This document shows, piece by piece, positions 43,701 to 57,600 of a stretch of DNA of 64,000 nucleotides. The notes beneath the pieces are model-generated. The model worked only from the letters and a program-made list of their open reading frames with translations, made no database searches and was not told where the DNA came from. The DNA is from Axinella damicornis (Eukaryota > Porifera > Demospongiae > Axinellida > Axinellidae): assembly GCA_963931865.1 (NCBI GenBank), contig OZ007512.1:14030762-14094761 (forward strand). Reading direction: 5' to 3'. Made by a program: the position numbers and the translations under genes. Numbering within the stretch: the first letter of the stretch is position 1; the number at the start of each line of letters is the position of its first letter.

Positions 43701-45578
43701 CTGTAGTATACTGTAGTATACATGTAGTATCCTGTAGTGTACATGCAGTATACTGTAGTGCACATGCAGTATACTGTGAGGCTTACAGTGATAGTTTATA
43801 CAGCAATGCACCTGTAGTATACTGTAGTATACTGCAGTGTGCATGCAATGATTATATTTACAGTGTGATCTATAAGTGCAATAGCTTACTGTACAGTAGC
43901 CGTAGTACATGTCGTAGTACAGTAGCTGTTCCCAGGCCTCCACTCAGATCTATCTCGCAGCCGTGGAGAAATTTTTCTCCACGGCTGCGAGATAAAATCT
44001 GTGCGGAGGCCTGGGAACGAGGCTAGTAGTACAGTATAGTATACTCCTAAACACTAACACACAGTACGTCACCTCTGAGATGCCCCCACGGTCCTCCCCA
44101 CTGGTCTGGCCGTCATGTGACTTGGCACTAGTGGAGGTACTGGTGGTGCTGGACACCTGCATAAAAACAAGGAAGAGGAGGAGGAGGAGGAGGAGGAGGA
44201 GGGGGAGGAGGAGGAGGGAGAGGAGGAGGAGGAGGTGGAAGAGGGGGAGGAAGAGGAAGGGGAGGAGGAAGGGGAGGAGGAAGGGGAGGCAGAGGAGGGG
44301 AGGAGGAGGGGGAGGCAGAGGAGGGGAGGAGGAGGGGGAGGCAGAGGAGGGGAGGAGGAGGGGGAGGCAGAGGAGGGGAGGAGGAGGGGGAGGCAGAGGA
44401 GGGGAGGAGGAGGGGGAGGCAGAGGAGGGGAGGAGGAGGGGGAGGCAGAGGAGGGGAGGAGGAGGGGGAGGCAGAGGAGGAAGTGGAAGAGGAAGTGAAA
44501 GAGGAGAGGAGGAAGTGGAGGAATGGTAACTATGTGATGCACGATTGCCTAACCTGTGGGAGCTGCTGTTGGCATAGCAACACATCATCAGATCCAAAGT
44601 ACATACTTTCCAAACACACATTCCATAGCTCACACTGAATGTGTCTTTTCAGGAGTCTTGCAATACAAAAGGCTCACTAGAGTTTCCTAAGATTGTGCAT
44701 GCAGTATGAAGATATACACATCCTCACACACACACAGCCACACGTACACCTCACACCTCACACCTGTGATCGTGAGAGGGAGAGGGACAGGTGTTCCGCT
44801 ATCGGCAGCATCCCCGCCGAGGAGCGGTGCTGCATGAGGATCTGCTGTTCCAGTGGGTTAACAAGGCAGGGGCTGGTGGGCGTGGTCGTGAGGGAGAGAG
44901 CGGGGAAGGAGAACGACGGGTGTAAACCCACGACCGACGAGGGAACCTGCAAGTGAGGAACACAACATCACAACTTCTGCAGTTTAGAAAATAGCTATAA
45001 GTCAACAGTGAAGTCCATCCAGAAACTACGTACAAAGAACAGCTGAGTATCAAACCAACGAAAGATGATTACAGGGTACCCCCCCTAAGCACCACTGGTA
45101 CAACTGGATACCATCTGCAGTACAACTGGATTACATTTCCTGACAATCAACCGGTTCAGGGCACAATTTCCTGTGCAATATCCTGCACCTGTTCAGGAAA
45201 AGTTCAGGACAAGTGCTTGAAAGTTTACAGGAAATTGCGCCCTGTACTTTTGCAGGAAAGATCAGCAAGAGTGCAGGAATTTAGGCCTCTACTGCAGCAG
45301 GAAATACTGCTCTCCCCTCCAGTACAACCAGTTTACAGTCTCAAGGTGTGCTTCACTTGTCAGTACAAATGGCCGTCACGTCTGCGTGTGTGGCCATCAC
45401 GTCTGTGTGTGTGTTGCTCACCTGCCGTTTGATGGAGAGGGTGATGGTTTGGGAGGCTGAGAGGAGGAGTCGCCGTGCAAACTCTAGCGGCTCCTTGTCC
45501 ACCGCCAGGTTGATGTGGTTCACCTGTGAGGGTGTGTGTGAGGTGTGTGTATACATGTATGTGTGAGGTGTGTGCAGG

Positions 45579-45624
<46 letters not shown>

Positions 45625-48600
45625 GTGTGTGTGTGTGATGTGTGTGAGGTGTGTGTTGTGTGCAGGAGGGTGTACATGTGTGTGTGATGTGTGTGAGGTG
45701 TGTGTGTGTGATGTGTGTGAGGTGTGTGTTGTGTGCAGGAGGGTGTACATGTGTGTGTGTGTGAGGTGTGTGTGTGTGAGGTGTATGTTGTGTGCAGGAG
45801 GGTGTACATGTGTGTGTGTGTGTGAGGTGTGTGTTGTGTGCAGGAGGGTGTACATGTGTGTGCGTGTGAGGTGTGTGTTGTGTGCAGGAGGGTGTACATG
45901 TGTGTGTGTGTGAGGTGTGTGTGTGTGAGGTGTATGTTGTGTGCAGGAGGGTGTACATGTGTGTGTGTGTGTGAGGTGTGTGTTGTGTGCAGGAGGGTGT
46001 ACATGTGTGTGTGCGTGTGAGGTGTGTGTTGTGTGCGGGAGGGTGTACATGTGTGTGTGTGTGAGGTGTGTGTTGTGTGCAGGAGGGTGTACATGTGTGT
46101 GTGTAGAACTAAACCAATGCTTGCATTCCGCTGTATAATTGGATGCCACAGAAAATCATTTTGACTTAATCAATGACACTATTACCATGAGGCACTATAT
46201 GGTTAGTATTATCACAACTGCCAGAGGCTATAATGCTCCGAGTTGGTATGCACGATCGGACAAGGTACTAACTTGTTACGCAACAGCAGTGTGCAGAGAG
46301 TAGTGCTCAGGCACTGTGTTGACTTGTGCTACTGACTGGCTATACTGCAAATGTGAGACATCTCTGTCCCGACCACGCCCACCTGGTATAGCTCGTCTCC
46401 GGGTTTGACTCCATTGTTGGCCGCCAGTCCATTCTCAGCAACCGTGCGCACCACCACCCCCAGACCCAGGTCCATTCCAGGGTCTGGAGCGGGATAACAC
46501 ATTTCCACGGTAAAATGGTGAAGTAGTTCTCACCGACAAAGGCTAGTAGGGTAAGCACACACTAGCTATGTTCATACCGCTGTACAGCAGTTGGTTTGAC
46601 AGCACTCAAGTGAACTTGGATGGGCAGATACCACGCATCTACTCTCCAGTCCTCACCCCACTCTAACGTCCCCAAAACACGGGGACTTATAACTATGCAC
46701 AACGTTAATATAATGCAGCTGCATAGGTTATATAGCTATCTCTTAAGAGTTTCATGTAAGAGCTATATAGTCTATGGTAGCTGGGACTGTACCACCGGAG
46801 GATGGGGCAGGCATCACTATGGTGAAGTCTTCCGGCCGGACGTTGGTGAGCTCATCTGGAGATATCGCTGAGGAGGACGTGTAGCTCAGCTGGCTGTGTG
46901 TGTCTGCCGGATGCTGCTTCTGACGTAAATGACGGAGCTGTAGGTGCAGGGGAAGGGGGGGAGGAGGGGGGAGGGGGAGGGTGGACAGAGGGGGAGGGTG
47001 CAGAGGGTGGAGGGAGGGTGGGGGAAGGGTGGGGGGAAGAGAGGGGAGGAGGGAGGGAGGGGGGAGACGTTACAACTTATTATCCCAGGACTATTGACCG
47101 TCACATCACTCCAAAAGGTCACATGACTTAATGCAACACTGATTCATTTTATTCTACTACACACCGGCACACAGGTCACATGACCACCACATGACTAACC
47201 TCCCTTTCTGCCTTCTTCCTCCTCTCCCACTCAACATGGTATTTGGAGAGCTGGGAGTCCCTCTCATCCAGGGCCTCCCTGCGCTCAATGTGAGCGACCT
47301 GGAGACGCTCCGTGAGTTCCTTGTTGTTGTCCAGAGCTTTGTCCAACTCAGACTGCAGCTGTCGGGGGCACAGTGCGAGGGTGATTACACATGGTGAAGG
47401 TATGTTCATAAATGCATGGATACAACATGTCTTTCTTTAGACAATGGATATACGGAGTAGCCAGCTAAGTACTATGCTAGGTATCTTGGGCTAGGAATGA
47501 GACACAGAGCTGGGATTCGCACCATTGCGATCAGCATGAAAAGAAACATCACCTGATGTCATAAAATTATTGTCGGTCACATTTTTGCTAAAAATCACAC
47601 TCGACCAAAAGGCTATATATAATCCATGGTTTTTCATGATTTTGGGTCAAAATTCAACCTGCAGCGAAACTGGTATCATTGGAAAGCTCCATTCATGCTG
47701 ATCGCAATGGTGCAAATCCCAGCTTCATATCTCATTCCTAGCCCAAGATACCTGGCATAGTACATTGTACATAGCCCAAACATTTGGCCTAATTCCTGTA
47801 TCTAGTGTCAAATGAAAGACACATTATATCTTGGTGTGTGAATGAGATATGAAGCTGGGAATTGCGCCATTGTGATCAGCATGAAAACAGCTTTCAAATG
47901 GTGTCCTAAAATCCTTTTTTACTGTCGGTCACATTTTTGCCAAAAATCGCACTCGAACAAAGGCTATAATCCACGGTTTTGGGTCAAAATTCAACCTACA
48001 GCAAAATGGACGTCATTGAAAAGCTGCATTCATGCTGATTACAATGGACAATGGTACAAATCCCAGCTTTGTATCTCCTTCCTAGCCCAAGATACTTAGC
48101 ATTGTATGCCTAATTTGCGCCATTGTGATCAGGATCATGCTAATGATGTCCATTTTGCTGTAGGTTGAATTTGACCGTGTGGTGTGTGAGTGTGTGTGTG
48201 AAGTGTGTAAGTGAAATGTGTGGTGTGTGAGGGTGTGTGATCACATACCTCCGCACACTTATCCCCCAGGCTCTGAGTATCTCCCTCACCAACCCCCACG
48301 CTGCCTGAAGGCTCCGGTAGGCCGTCTCGGGATGCTAGTCTCTCAATCTTCCGATGGAGACGCTGGATTTCTCCCTGGGACACTTCCAGCTGTGAGCATG
48401 TGAGTGTGAGGGTGTGAAGATGTGTGAGTGTGAGTGTGAGTGTGAGGGTGTGAAGATGTGTGAGTGTGTGAGTGTGTGAGTGCGAGGGTGTGAGTGTGAG
48501 GGTGTGAGTATGAGGGTATGTGGTAGGAACACAGGTATAATTAGTCATGCATCAATTATTGCTATGATGATCACATGACATGTATAATATGATCATGACT

Positions 48601-51600
48601 GTCAACTTTCACATATGTATCACATGACTGTCACAAGACCCACCTTGTCCTTGAGCTTTTCCTTGTCTTCCTGTGTGATGGCCACGACTGCCTCGCTCCG
48701 CTCCAGGTGGTTTAGCAGACGACTGATGCGATCCCTGGGGAGGGAGGGGGGGGAGGGGGAGGGAGGGACAGAGTCAGTGGACGCTGAAGTCACGTGCAGT
48801 TTGTTGGGCTGTCAAGAAGGACCGGGTGGGAGGGTGGATGGTCTCTGCAGATGTCCTGCTTCATCCAATCATGGACAACAGAATTGAACAGGAAACACTA
48901 TATAGTACAGAACCCTTTGAAGAAAAGTGGGATACCCTTTGATGTGCGAACTCTTTAATTGAAGCATTTTTTCCCTAGAAGCGTTACTTGAGGAAGCACA
49001 TGTGGTGGCCAAGTCTCCAGCTGTTGTAGAGGGATTATTGTCGGAGGTATCCAATGTAATGATATTTGAATCTTAAAGCTAATGCTTAGTGACATGTCTT
49101 GAGAATCGAATCCAGATACCTGTGGCTATAAAGCAAAGACTGTGAAATCTTTCACAGTGCTCTATTATGCAATCCAATCTGTCTGTCTGTCTGTCCATCT
49201 GTCTGTCTGTCTGTCTGTCCTTCTGTCCTTCCCTACCTTGCAGCATTGAGCTCCGATGAGACGAGCATGAACTCTCCCTCCAGCTGGTCGTACTCAGCCT
49301 GGATGCTCTCACGCTCACTCAGCAACTCTTGCATTCTCTAGTGGAGGGCGGGAAGAAGGGGAGGGTTAAGAAGGAGGGAGGGAAGAGGGGGAGGGAGGAG
49401 GGGGAGGGAGACAAGAGGGAGGGGGGAGGAGGAGGGAGAAAAGAGGGAGGGAGGAGAAGGAGGGAGGGAGGGAGGGAGGGAAGGAGGGAGGGAGGGAGGG
49501 AGAGGAAGACATGCATACTCGATCTTGGTTGTATGGATATCATCTGTTACAACTCAACCCAGTAGAATTTGTGCAAGTCACATGACAGTCAGCTGACCTG
49601 GTAGCCACCTTCTGATTGGTTGGAGAGCAGGTCCCTCCAGTGTCCCAGCTCCATCAGCAGCTCCTGGTACTTCTGAGTCACCGCCAGGAGGTTGCTCTGG
49701 AACTGATCGCGAGAGCTGTGGTGCATGCGTTGGGAGGAAGGACGGGAGAGTATGGTGCATGAGGAGGGAGGAGGGGAGAGTATGGTACGTGGGTCGGGAG
49801 GAGGGAGGGGAGAGTATGGTGCGTGTGCACATATAACGTAGTATTACTGTTCTACCTCAGCAGTGACGATATCTCTCTCTCTCGGGAGATGAGGGACTTC
49901 TGCAGTTCATCTCTCTCCCTCTGAACGTACTCACACTGCCGACTCAGCACATCCAGACTCTTGCGCACTGTACGGGAACCGTAGCGCTGGAATGATAGCC
50001 CACGGCTCATCAGACCTGCAGACGAGAATACTGAATTACTTGGCAGGCTCTCGCTATAGGGTCATTCCATGTCAAGTCAACACAAAAAAATCCTCACCTC
50101 TTCCGAATTTGACGAAACTTGGTGAGCATGTTAGTTCTATTAAGAAACCACTGCACACCAAATTTCAGCTTCTGAAGTGCTATAGCTTTTCAACTGCAAC
50201 AAATTTAATTTTGGCCTCAGGTGCCCATTTTGGACCGCGTGCCATGACTGAAATACCCATATCTTCTGATGTGATCAACGTAGAGAGTTGCAACAAGGAT
50301 TCTCTCGAAGCTCTTGAAAGGCTCTTTCATTTGGCATATAATAATATGACGTTTGATCTAATTAAAGTTCAAAGGTTACGTAATCTGACCTTTGACCTTG
50401 GTTCTGGAAAAACGGAAGTTTTGATTTTTTTCAAACTTTTTTTACAAAGACCTTCAACCTACATGTGTTTATTCACCAAGTTTTAATTTGGGACTACAAT
50501 GGGAACAGCAGCTATAGACCAAAATGTAGTAGCATGTGTACGTTTTTTGTATTCATGCTACTACATTTTGGTCTATAGCTGCTGTTCCCATTGTTGTTCC
50601 AAATTAAAACTTGGTGAATAAACACATGTAGGTTCAAGGTGTTTGTAAATAAAGTTGGAATAAAATCAAAACTTGTTTTTCCAGAACCAAGGTCAAAGGT
50701 CAGATTACAAAACCTTGGTTAATTGAGAGACCACTCCACACTAAATTTCTACTTCCTCAGTCTACAACTGCACTCTTGACCGTAATTGCCTGTTTTTACA
50801 CCACATGCCATGCATGACTCAAATAGCTACCTAATGTGATCTGTACAGAGACATTTCTTTAAAGTAGTTGTAATGCACTCTTGTAGCTAATCTGACATGT
50901 TTACCTTAATGATATGTCGAAATCTGACCCTTGACCTTGGTTTTCACTTTGAATATGCATGGTTAATAAGGCAACACATGCACACGGAGGAGGGTTTGGC
51001 TGGCATCAAGCATGATTATACAGTACTTGGATTTGTCTGCTGCAGCAGTGATTGCAAAAATCTCCACTGCATTATTTCCTGTTGTGACAGCAGACTGAAG
51101 TTATATTTTCAACCGGCTTCTGAAAGCCCAAAAACAATTAGCTTAAGTTGTACTAGAGGTAGATGGAAAGATGGTATACAGCTGGAAGTGGTCTGATTAC
51201 TCACCACCTAACTGAGGAATACAGACTAGCGGCAGCCTTACTCGGTGCATGGGTCTTTAATATTCTTTTCAACCCTGTGCAAGAACTTTTGTGCAAATGG
51301 GGATTTGATACTTATAGCTACGTACTACATACAAGTAATGTATTCAAGATTATAGGCCATGATCATCACTTGGTTGAGAGAAAAAGACTTAGCTAAATAC
51401 TGCAATTACCATCTGCAAGGTTTTTCATTAAAAAAAATGCTTGCAACAGGATTGTGTGATGACCTCGCATAGTGCATGTGCCCTATAGTACTTGTGCAGC
51501 TGATCTCCACAGCATCCAATGGTATATCTCATAGACTAAGTGCGTGAACCTTGCTTGTTGGTGAGAACCTGAATGAGTCCTACATTAGTAACTTATCCCG

Positions 51601-54600
51601 ACACCTTAAGGTTTCAAGCATGAGTGTAGCTGCATGATTGTGCACGTTCAGGTGGCTAGTGACGAACTAGTCAGAGTAAGGAGCTACACTGGACTCACGC
51701 AGATGTAGTGAGTGAGACAAGCATGTCCGTGAAGCGGGTACTGTCATGTGCTGCACTACGCTAATACGAACGGAGGCGTCATAGAGACTGTCAGACCTCT
51801 GCACAACAGGACTGCCCATGTAGGTGAATATGGGGGCAGTAGCTGAAGCAAGTGAAGCCAGTTACTTGTAAATAAAGCAATTCTACGAAAGGTCGCACAT
51901 ACCCACTGACACAGACAGCAAGCTGAGCTGCAACTGAAGCGCTATGGTTCAGAAATTAATATAACTAGGCAGGTTAGTAATCATGACGGGTTTTAGACCC
52001 ATTATCTGTGTATGCTATGTGCACATAATATTATTTTGTGCACATATTTCGTACATGCTACTACATTTTGGTCTATAGCTGCTGTTCCCATTGTAGTCCC
52101 AAATTAAAACTTGGTGAATAAACACATGTAGGTTGAAGGTCTTTGTAAAAAAAGTTTGAAAAAAATCAAAACTTCCGTTTTTCCAGAACCAAGGTCAAAG
52201 GTCAGATTACGTAACCTTTGAACTTTAATTAGATCAAACATCAAATTATTATATGCCAAATGAAAGAGCCTTTCAACAGCTTCGAGAGAATCCTTGTTGC
52301 AACTCTCTACGTTGATCACATCAGAAGATATGGGTATTTCAGTCATGGCACGCGGTCTAAAATGGGCACCTGAGGCCAAAATTAAATTTGTTGCAGTTGA
52401 AAAGCTATAGCACTTCAGAAGCTGAAATTTGGTGTGCAGTGGTTTCCTAATAGAACTAACAGGCTCACCAAGTTTTGTCAAAATCAGAAGAGGTGGGGAT
52501 TTTTTTGTGTTGATTTGACATGGAATGACCCTATAATATTTCTTCTATATAGCTGCAGTGGGCAACGGGATTACCCGACACGACACGTGGATATTAACCC
52601 ATCATGGCACATGACCAATACGTTACTCCCTAAGCCCCAATGTGAGTACACAATCTATAAGCCCGATAGACCACACCCCTCACGGTTCAATCAACATGTA
52701 CCACAACACTGTATTGAAGTTAGCAACCTCACTGCGCCCACTGCCTGCTGGTGTGCTCACACTTTGTCCCCATGTCCTATATACACTGAGCCCAGGAATT
52801 ATATAATGCTTCTGTTTATGCTTCCAATTTCTGTCTTGGGAGGTAATGGGAAGTCTTTGGCTACTTGGTTTGACCCCAACCAAGGCACCCTACCTAATGT
52901 ACACTTGTTAGGCTTGGGCGGATTATTCCTGTTTTTCCACCTACTACATTATTCGCATAATCTAGCACCTATTATTCCTGAAATATTATATTCAGTTTTG
53001 CGTACAAACACATGCAGACAGAAACATTTCAGGTAGCGAAGGACGCTCAACAGTGACCGAGCTCACTTCGACGTCGGAGGAGTCAATGTCATCCGTCCAC
53101 ACTCTGGATGATGTGGATCTACCGAACTACCGGACCAGTACCACTGCTGGCAGAACTAGAACTAGCAAAGCGGTGGCTGTGGTGCGGTGTGTGCACGTGC
53201 ACATTGAATATAATTATACCAATTTCCACACCTCATTATTCCGGAATCTCCCCACTACCTACTGGAATAATCCACTGCCCAAGCTTAACAATAATGAGAC
53301 AAGTTGCACTTGTTGATACTGAAAGTGCATGTATTCCAACAGGGAAAGAGCAGATGATTTGGCAACAACTGGGGAAATGTATTTTCACAATGCAAGTAAA
53401 CAACAGTCATGAAGAATATCAAGTATCGGAACAGTGTGGGGTCACCGATCAGTGGTTTTCAGTGGGAGGAAGCTTTAGACACAACTTTCCCCTGAAAATG
53501 GTTGCATGCCACAGGAATGCACTCACATACGTGTATAGTCATTGTTTGCAAAACAGACAAAATGATCCCTCAAGGTGGAGATTCAAGGCTTGGCCTTCAG
53601 CACACTTCCGATTTGAGAGCCACATTCTATGCTCATTAAATCATGTAACTCTGAAATTGTTACTATGGCAACCAGACCTCTGTATAGTAACAGATTTAGC
53701 GAGTGTGTGAGTGTATGATTGCTGCTATTTAGGTATTTAAAGTATTTCCAACTGTCTAACTGACTTGCATTATATTTGCACAACTGTATTCTTCTTAAGG
53801 TAGCATTATACCTTTACCGTTAGGGTACCTTTAACCGTCGGGGCCGCGACGGTTAAAGGTACCCTAACGGTAAAGGTATAATGCTACCTTAATTCTTTCA
53901 GCAGATGGACTTTTTGAATCAGAGTTGCCACTGACATGCTGTGGATGGTCTCTCATATTACATGCAGCCTCGTGCCCAGGCCTTCACCACAGTGTTTGTT
54001 GCTTGCAGTACTAACACTAGTACTGCAGATGTTGGGGTGAGAAGGCCTGGGAGCACGGTTATGCAACTGCCACTGCATCAACACACTAGTACTGCAGATG
54101 TTGGGGTGAGAAGGACTGGGAGCAAGGCTATACAACTGCCACCGCATCAACACACTAGTACTGCAGATGTTGGGGTGAGAAGGACTGGGAGCAAGGCTAT
54201 ACAACTGCCACCGCATCAACACACTAGTACTGCAGATGTTGGGGTGAGAAGGCCTGGGAGCAAGGCTATACAACTGCCACCACATCAACACACTAGTACT
54301 GCAGATGTTGGAGTGAGAAGGCCTGGGAGCAAGGCTATGCAACTGCCACTGCATCAACACCCTCCCCCCACCTGCATGGAACCACAAACTATTTTGGGAA
54401 AACCACCTGCTAATCCGACTTCAACGTACGAGGATGGTGGAATGTGTTGATCAACACAGCGAATGTTCCCCACGTCACTTTCAACATCCTCCGCCCTCCC
54501 ACATAACACACCCTAACAACAGTCATACCATATACAACAGCTTGGTACACAGAGCTGGTCAAATACCATATTTGGCCATCAATCAATTACACATTAGCAC

Positions 54601-57600
54601 ATATCAGTGGTACATAGCTATGCGTCGTCGTGGCAACGCTCACACAGTAATGAAATTATTCAAGAACTACATTTGTAGGTGTAAGTACTTTCTAATAGGC
54701 CACAATTGAGTGAACATACTTAATGGAGCAGTCCGTTTGGCACATATCTCCAGTGAAAATTCCTTTATATGGTGCACGAAAATGATCATAAGCTAGTTAC
54801 TGTCCACTTTCGAACACTAGCCTGTTACAATATGTACATAGTAAATTTTACAGATTGTTAAAATCTCCTGTCTTGCTTTGCCCTTAGCCCCGTTGCCAGG
54901 CCCGCGCGCCGCTTTCGGTTGCACGGAAGAACCGTAACCCCACTTTTCCATACTGCAAGCGACAAAAAGCTGGGCGGGGCGAGGGAACGAGGCTGCTTCG
55001 CCCTCTCTTGCATTCATTCACTTCAATATTGTGCTCTCTCTGGTACTTGTCTTGTAGTTTCTGTATACATCCTGTACTTTACTTGTAGGTCTTGTAACTA
55101 GTGATGAACTGATCATCCGTTGAACATCCCCGATATTAGAGTAACGGTTAATAATCAGTATTGGTGAAATTACCTCATACAGTGACCAGTTTTCATTCGT
55201 GGGTGGGGACTATGTGTATAGTGTATATGCTGGTACTGCGGTACGCATGTGTGTATAGTATGCTTTCATTGCACCCTTCGATATTGGAAGCAAAAATATT
55301 CGGATCAGTTATAGGTATCGGCCATCAACCACAAGCAATTATCAGTTATCAGTATATCGGCAAACCTCCTTATCGGTTCATCATTACTTGTAAGACAGTT
55401 TACTGCAACCGTGTTGCTCCAGCTAGCTTGGAAGGGTATGCATAACGTCAGTAGTGAGGGTTGTATAGCCTCGTTCCCAGTCCCACGCCCAGCTTTTCAT
55501 CGCTGCAAACGACGAAAAGCTGGGCGTGGGACTGGGAACGAGGCTAGGGGTTGTACACAAACCTCCTCCTCCTTCCGTCTGACTCTGTTAGTCTATGTAT
55601 TTTATCTGACAACTGCACTATAACCTCAACAAAGGTCTCTGCCAAATGGACCAGTGCTAGCCCCCCCACTCAAGCCTGTCAGATTCCTGGAACTCCACAC
55701 CCTCACGTCGGTAAGGTGATGACACAGGATCCAGGTGTACCGGCAACGGTCTGGGGTCTGGTACAGTATTGAAACTGTCCCGGTCGGGTTGAGCGGGTTG
55801 AGTCAGTGTCCGGTACTAGTCATCGCTTCAGGCTGTATACTGTATGCAGTCCAGCACTACCTTATAAGGTAAGATGCCTTGTACCTCCATTGCTTCAAGC
55901 TTGCATACTGTACGCACAGTCCGGCACTCCCTTATAAGGTAACATGACTTGTTTTCTCTTTGCAGTTTTCTAAACAGCTTCTTCAACATCCCCACAAGTG
56001 GAAAGCAAACAGTCGAGATTTAGACAACCTACAAGGTGGTGTTGTTATTGGGTAGGTATTGTTATTGAATGAGCGGCAGCGGAGAAGGGAGATATCGCTG
56101 TCAGAGGAGGCCAAGTTCACAAGCATTCATTGCGGCAGGAGCTTATGAGCACTCATTTTCGCAGCGCTCGTAAGCTCCTGCCGTTATGGGCTCCTGATTG
56201 CGGTGGTGGACCTGAGTGGGTCCAATCCCCTTGACGACCTAGCCTGCCTCATGTTGTTAGTAGGCGCGAATGAGCCAGTATAGAGGTATCTCTCTGTGAA
56301 CCTTTCATGGAAACTCTTTCTCTGAGTTTAAGCCACTTTGTTATGGAGATAAATCAAGAACTGAAACAGTTTATTTGGTTACACTGCCATTTTTAGGTCT
56401 TGCACTGCACTGAGGAGACCAGCCCAATTCCAGGATCTTTACACCCGAAAGACATACTAACCCATGTCTGAGGGACAAGACGTTGGAACAGAGACCTGGA
56501 ATTCAGACTGCAATGGAAGCTGCACATGTTCATGCAGAGAAGGGGGAGGCTGAGTGTGAATTAGTGTAAAGTGGATCTTTTAACGCAACTGAAAGTGAGT
56601 AATCCCAGTGCAGCCGTATAATCCTTCTTTCTTCAACAGGGGTTTCAGCCACCACACAGCCCAACAACAGTGGGCCTAGCTACCAGGGGTTTCAGCCGCC
56701 ACACAGCCCAACAACAGTGAGCCTAGCTACAAGGGGTTTCAGCTGCCACACAGCCCAACAACAGTGGGCCTAGCTACCAGTTGGAAAGGGTTCTTAATTC
56801 TATATAGGAGGCTAAGAATTCCTATCATCCACAGTACGTCATTTCCTCCTTCCAGAAATCAGTGGGTTTCAGGGTAAAACGACCCCAGCTGTGGATATTC
56901 ATGGCATAGCAATTGATTGATTTAGCAGTAGCGGGTGACTGAGGAGAAGGAGGTGAGTGGCATATCAAGAGCAGAGGGCAGTGGGCAGTGAGGTGGAGGG
57001 GAAGTGGACCTCAGCATTGAGCGAAGGGGTCAGGAGACTTTCCATACACCAGTTTGTCCTGCTGTACTGATCAAGCCCAATCCAGTTGCAGGGTTTAGTC
57101 ACACGGTCAATTATACTCTTGCTAACACCAACAGAGAGTGAACTGCTCTTGTAGTACTCTTGCTGACACCAACAGACAGTGAACTGCTCTGGTAGTACTC
57201 TTGCTGACACCAAGAGAGAGTGAACTGCTCTAACAGCAGAGCCCTAAAAGGAAAGTCTGCTGGTTCTACCACCACTGGTTTGAACTTTGCACTTTTACAA
57301 TCATGGTTCAGCTTGAAGTTCAAACAACAGTTCACTAAGTTAGCCAGCTGAAGTGGTGTGTGAATCTGATTGTGTTATCAGTTTACTTCTTGGGGGAGGA
57401 TATAGAGTCATCATAGTACAAAATAAAAACCTAAATTATCGCAAAGGGACTGGTATGTTTCCTCACGTGCGTAACGTCGAGGGTAGATAGGTGGTAGAAA
57501 GGACTTAATTGAACGTTGGTGAACTGGGGCTCAGAACAGCAAGAAGAGCAAAGGTACGAGGTAACTTACCACACGCATCTAGCATGTTCTGTGTCTGATC

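Noticed and set aside
45360..46149. Threonine/histidine-rich ORFs over 200 codons
   Set aside because: Translations of a TG/CA minisatellite inside an intron.
50897..51196. Transposase inside the large foldback element
   Set aside because: The 99-codon ORF is short, has no catalytic motif I recognise, and overlaps AT-rich low-complexity sequence.
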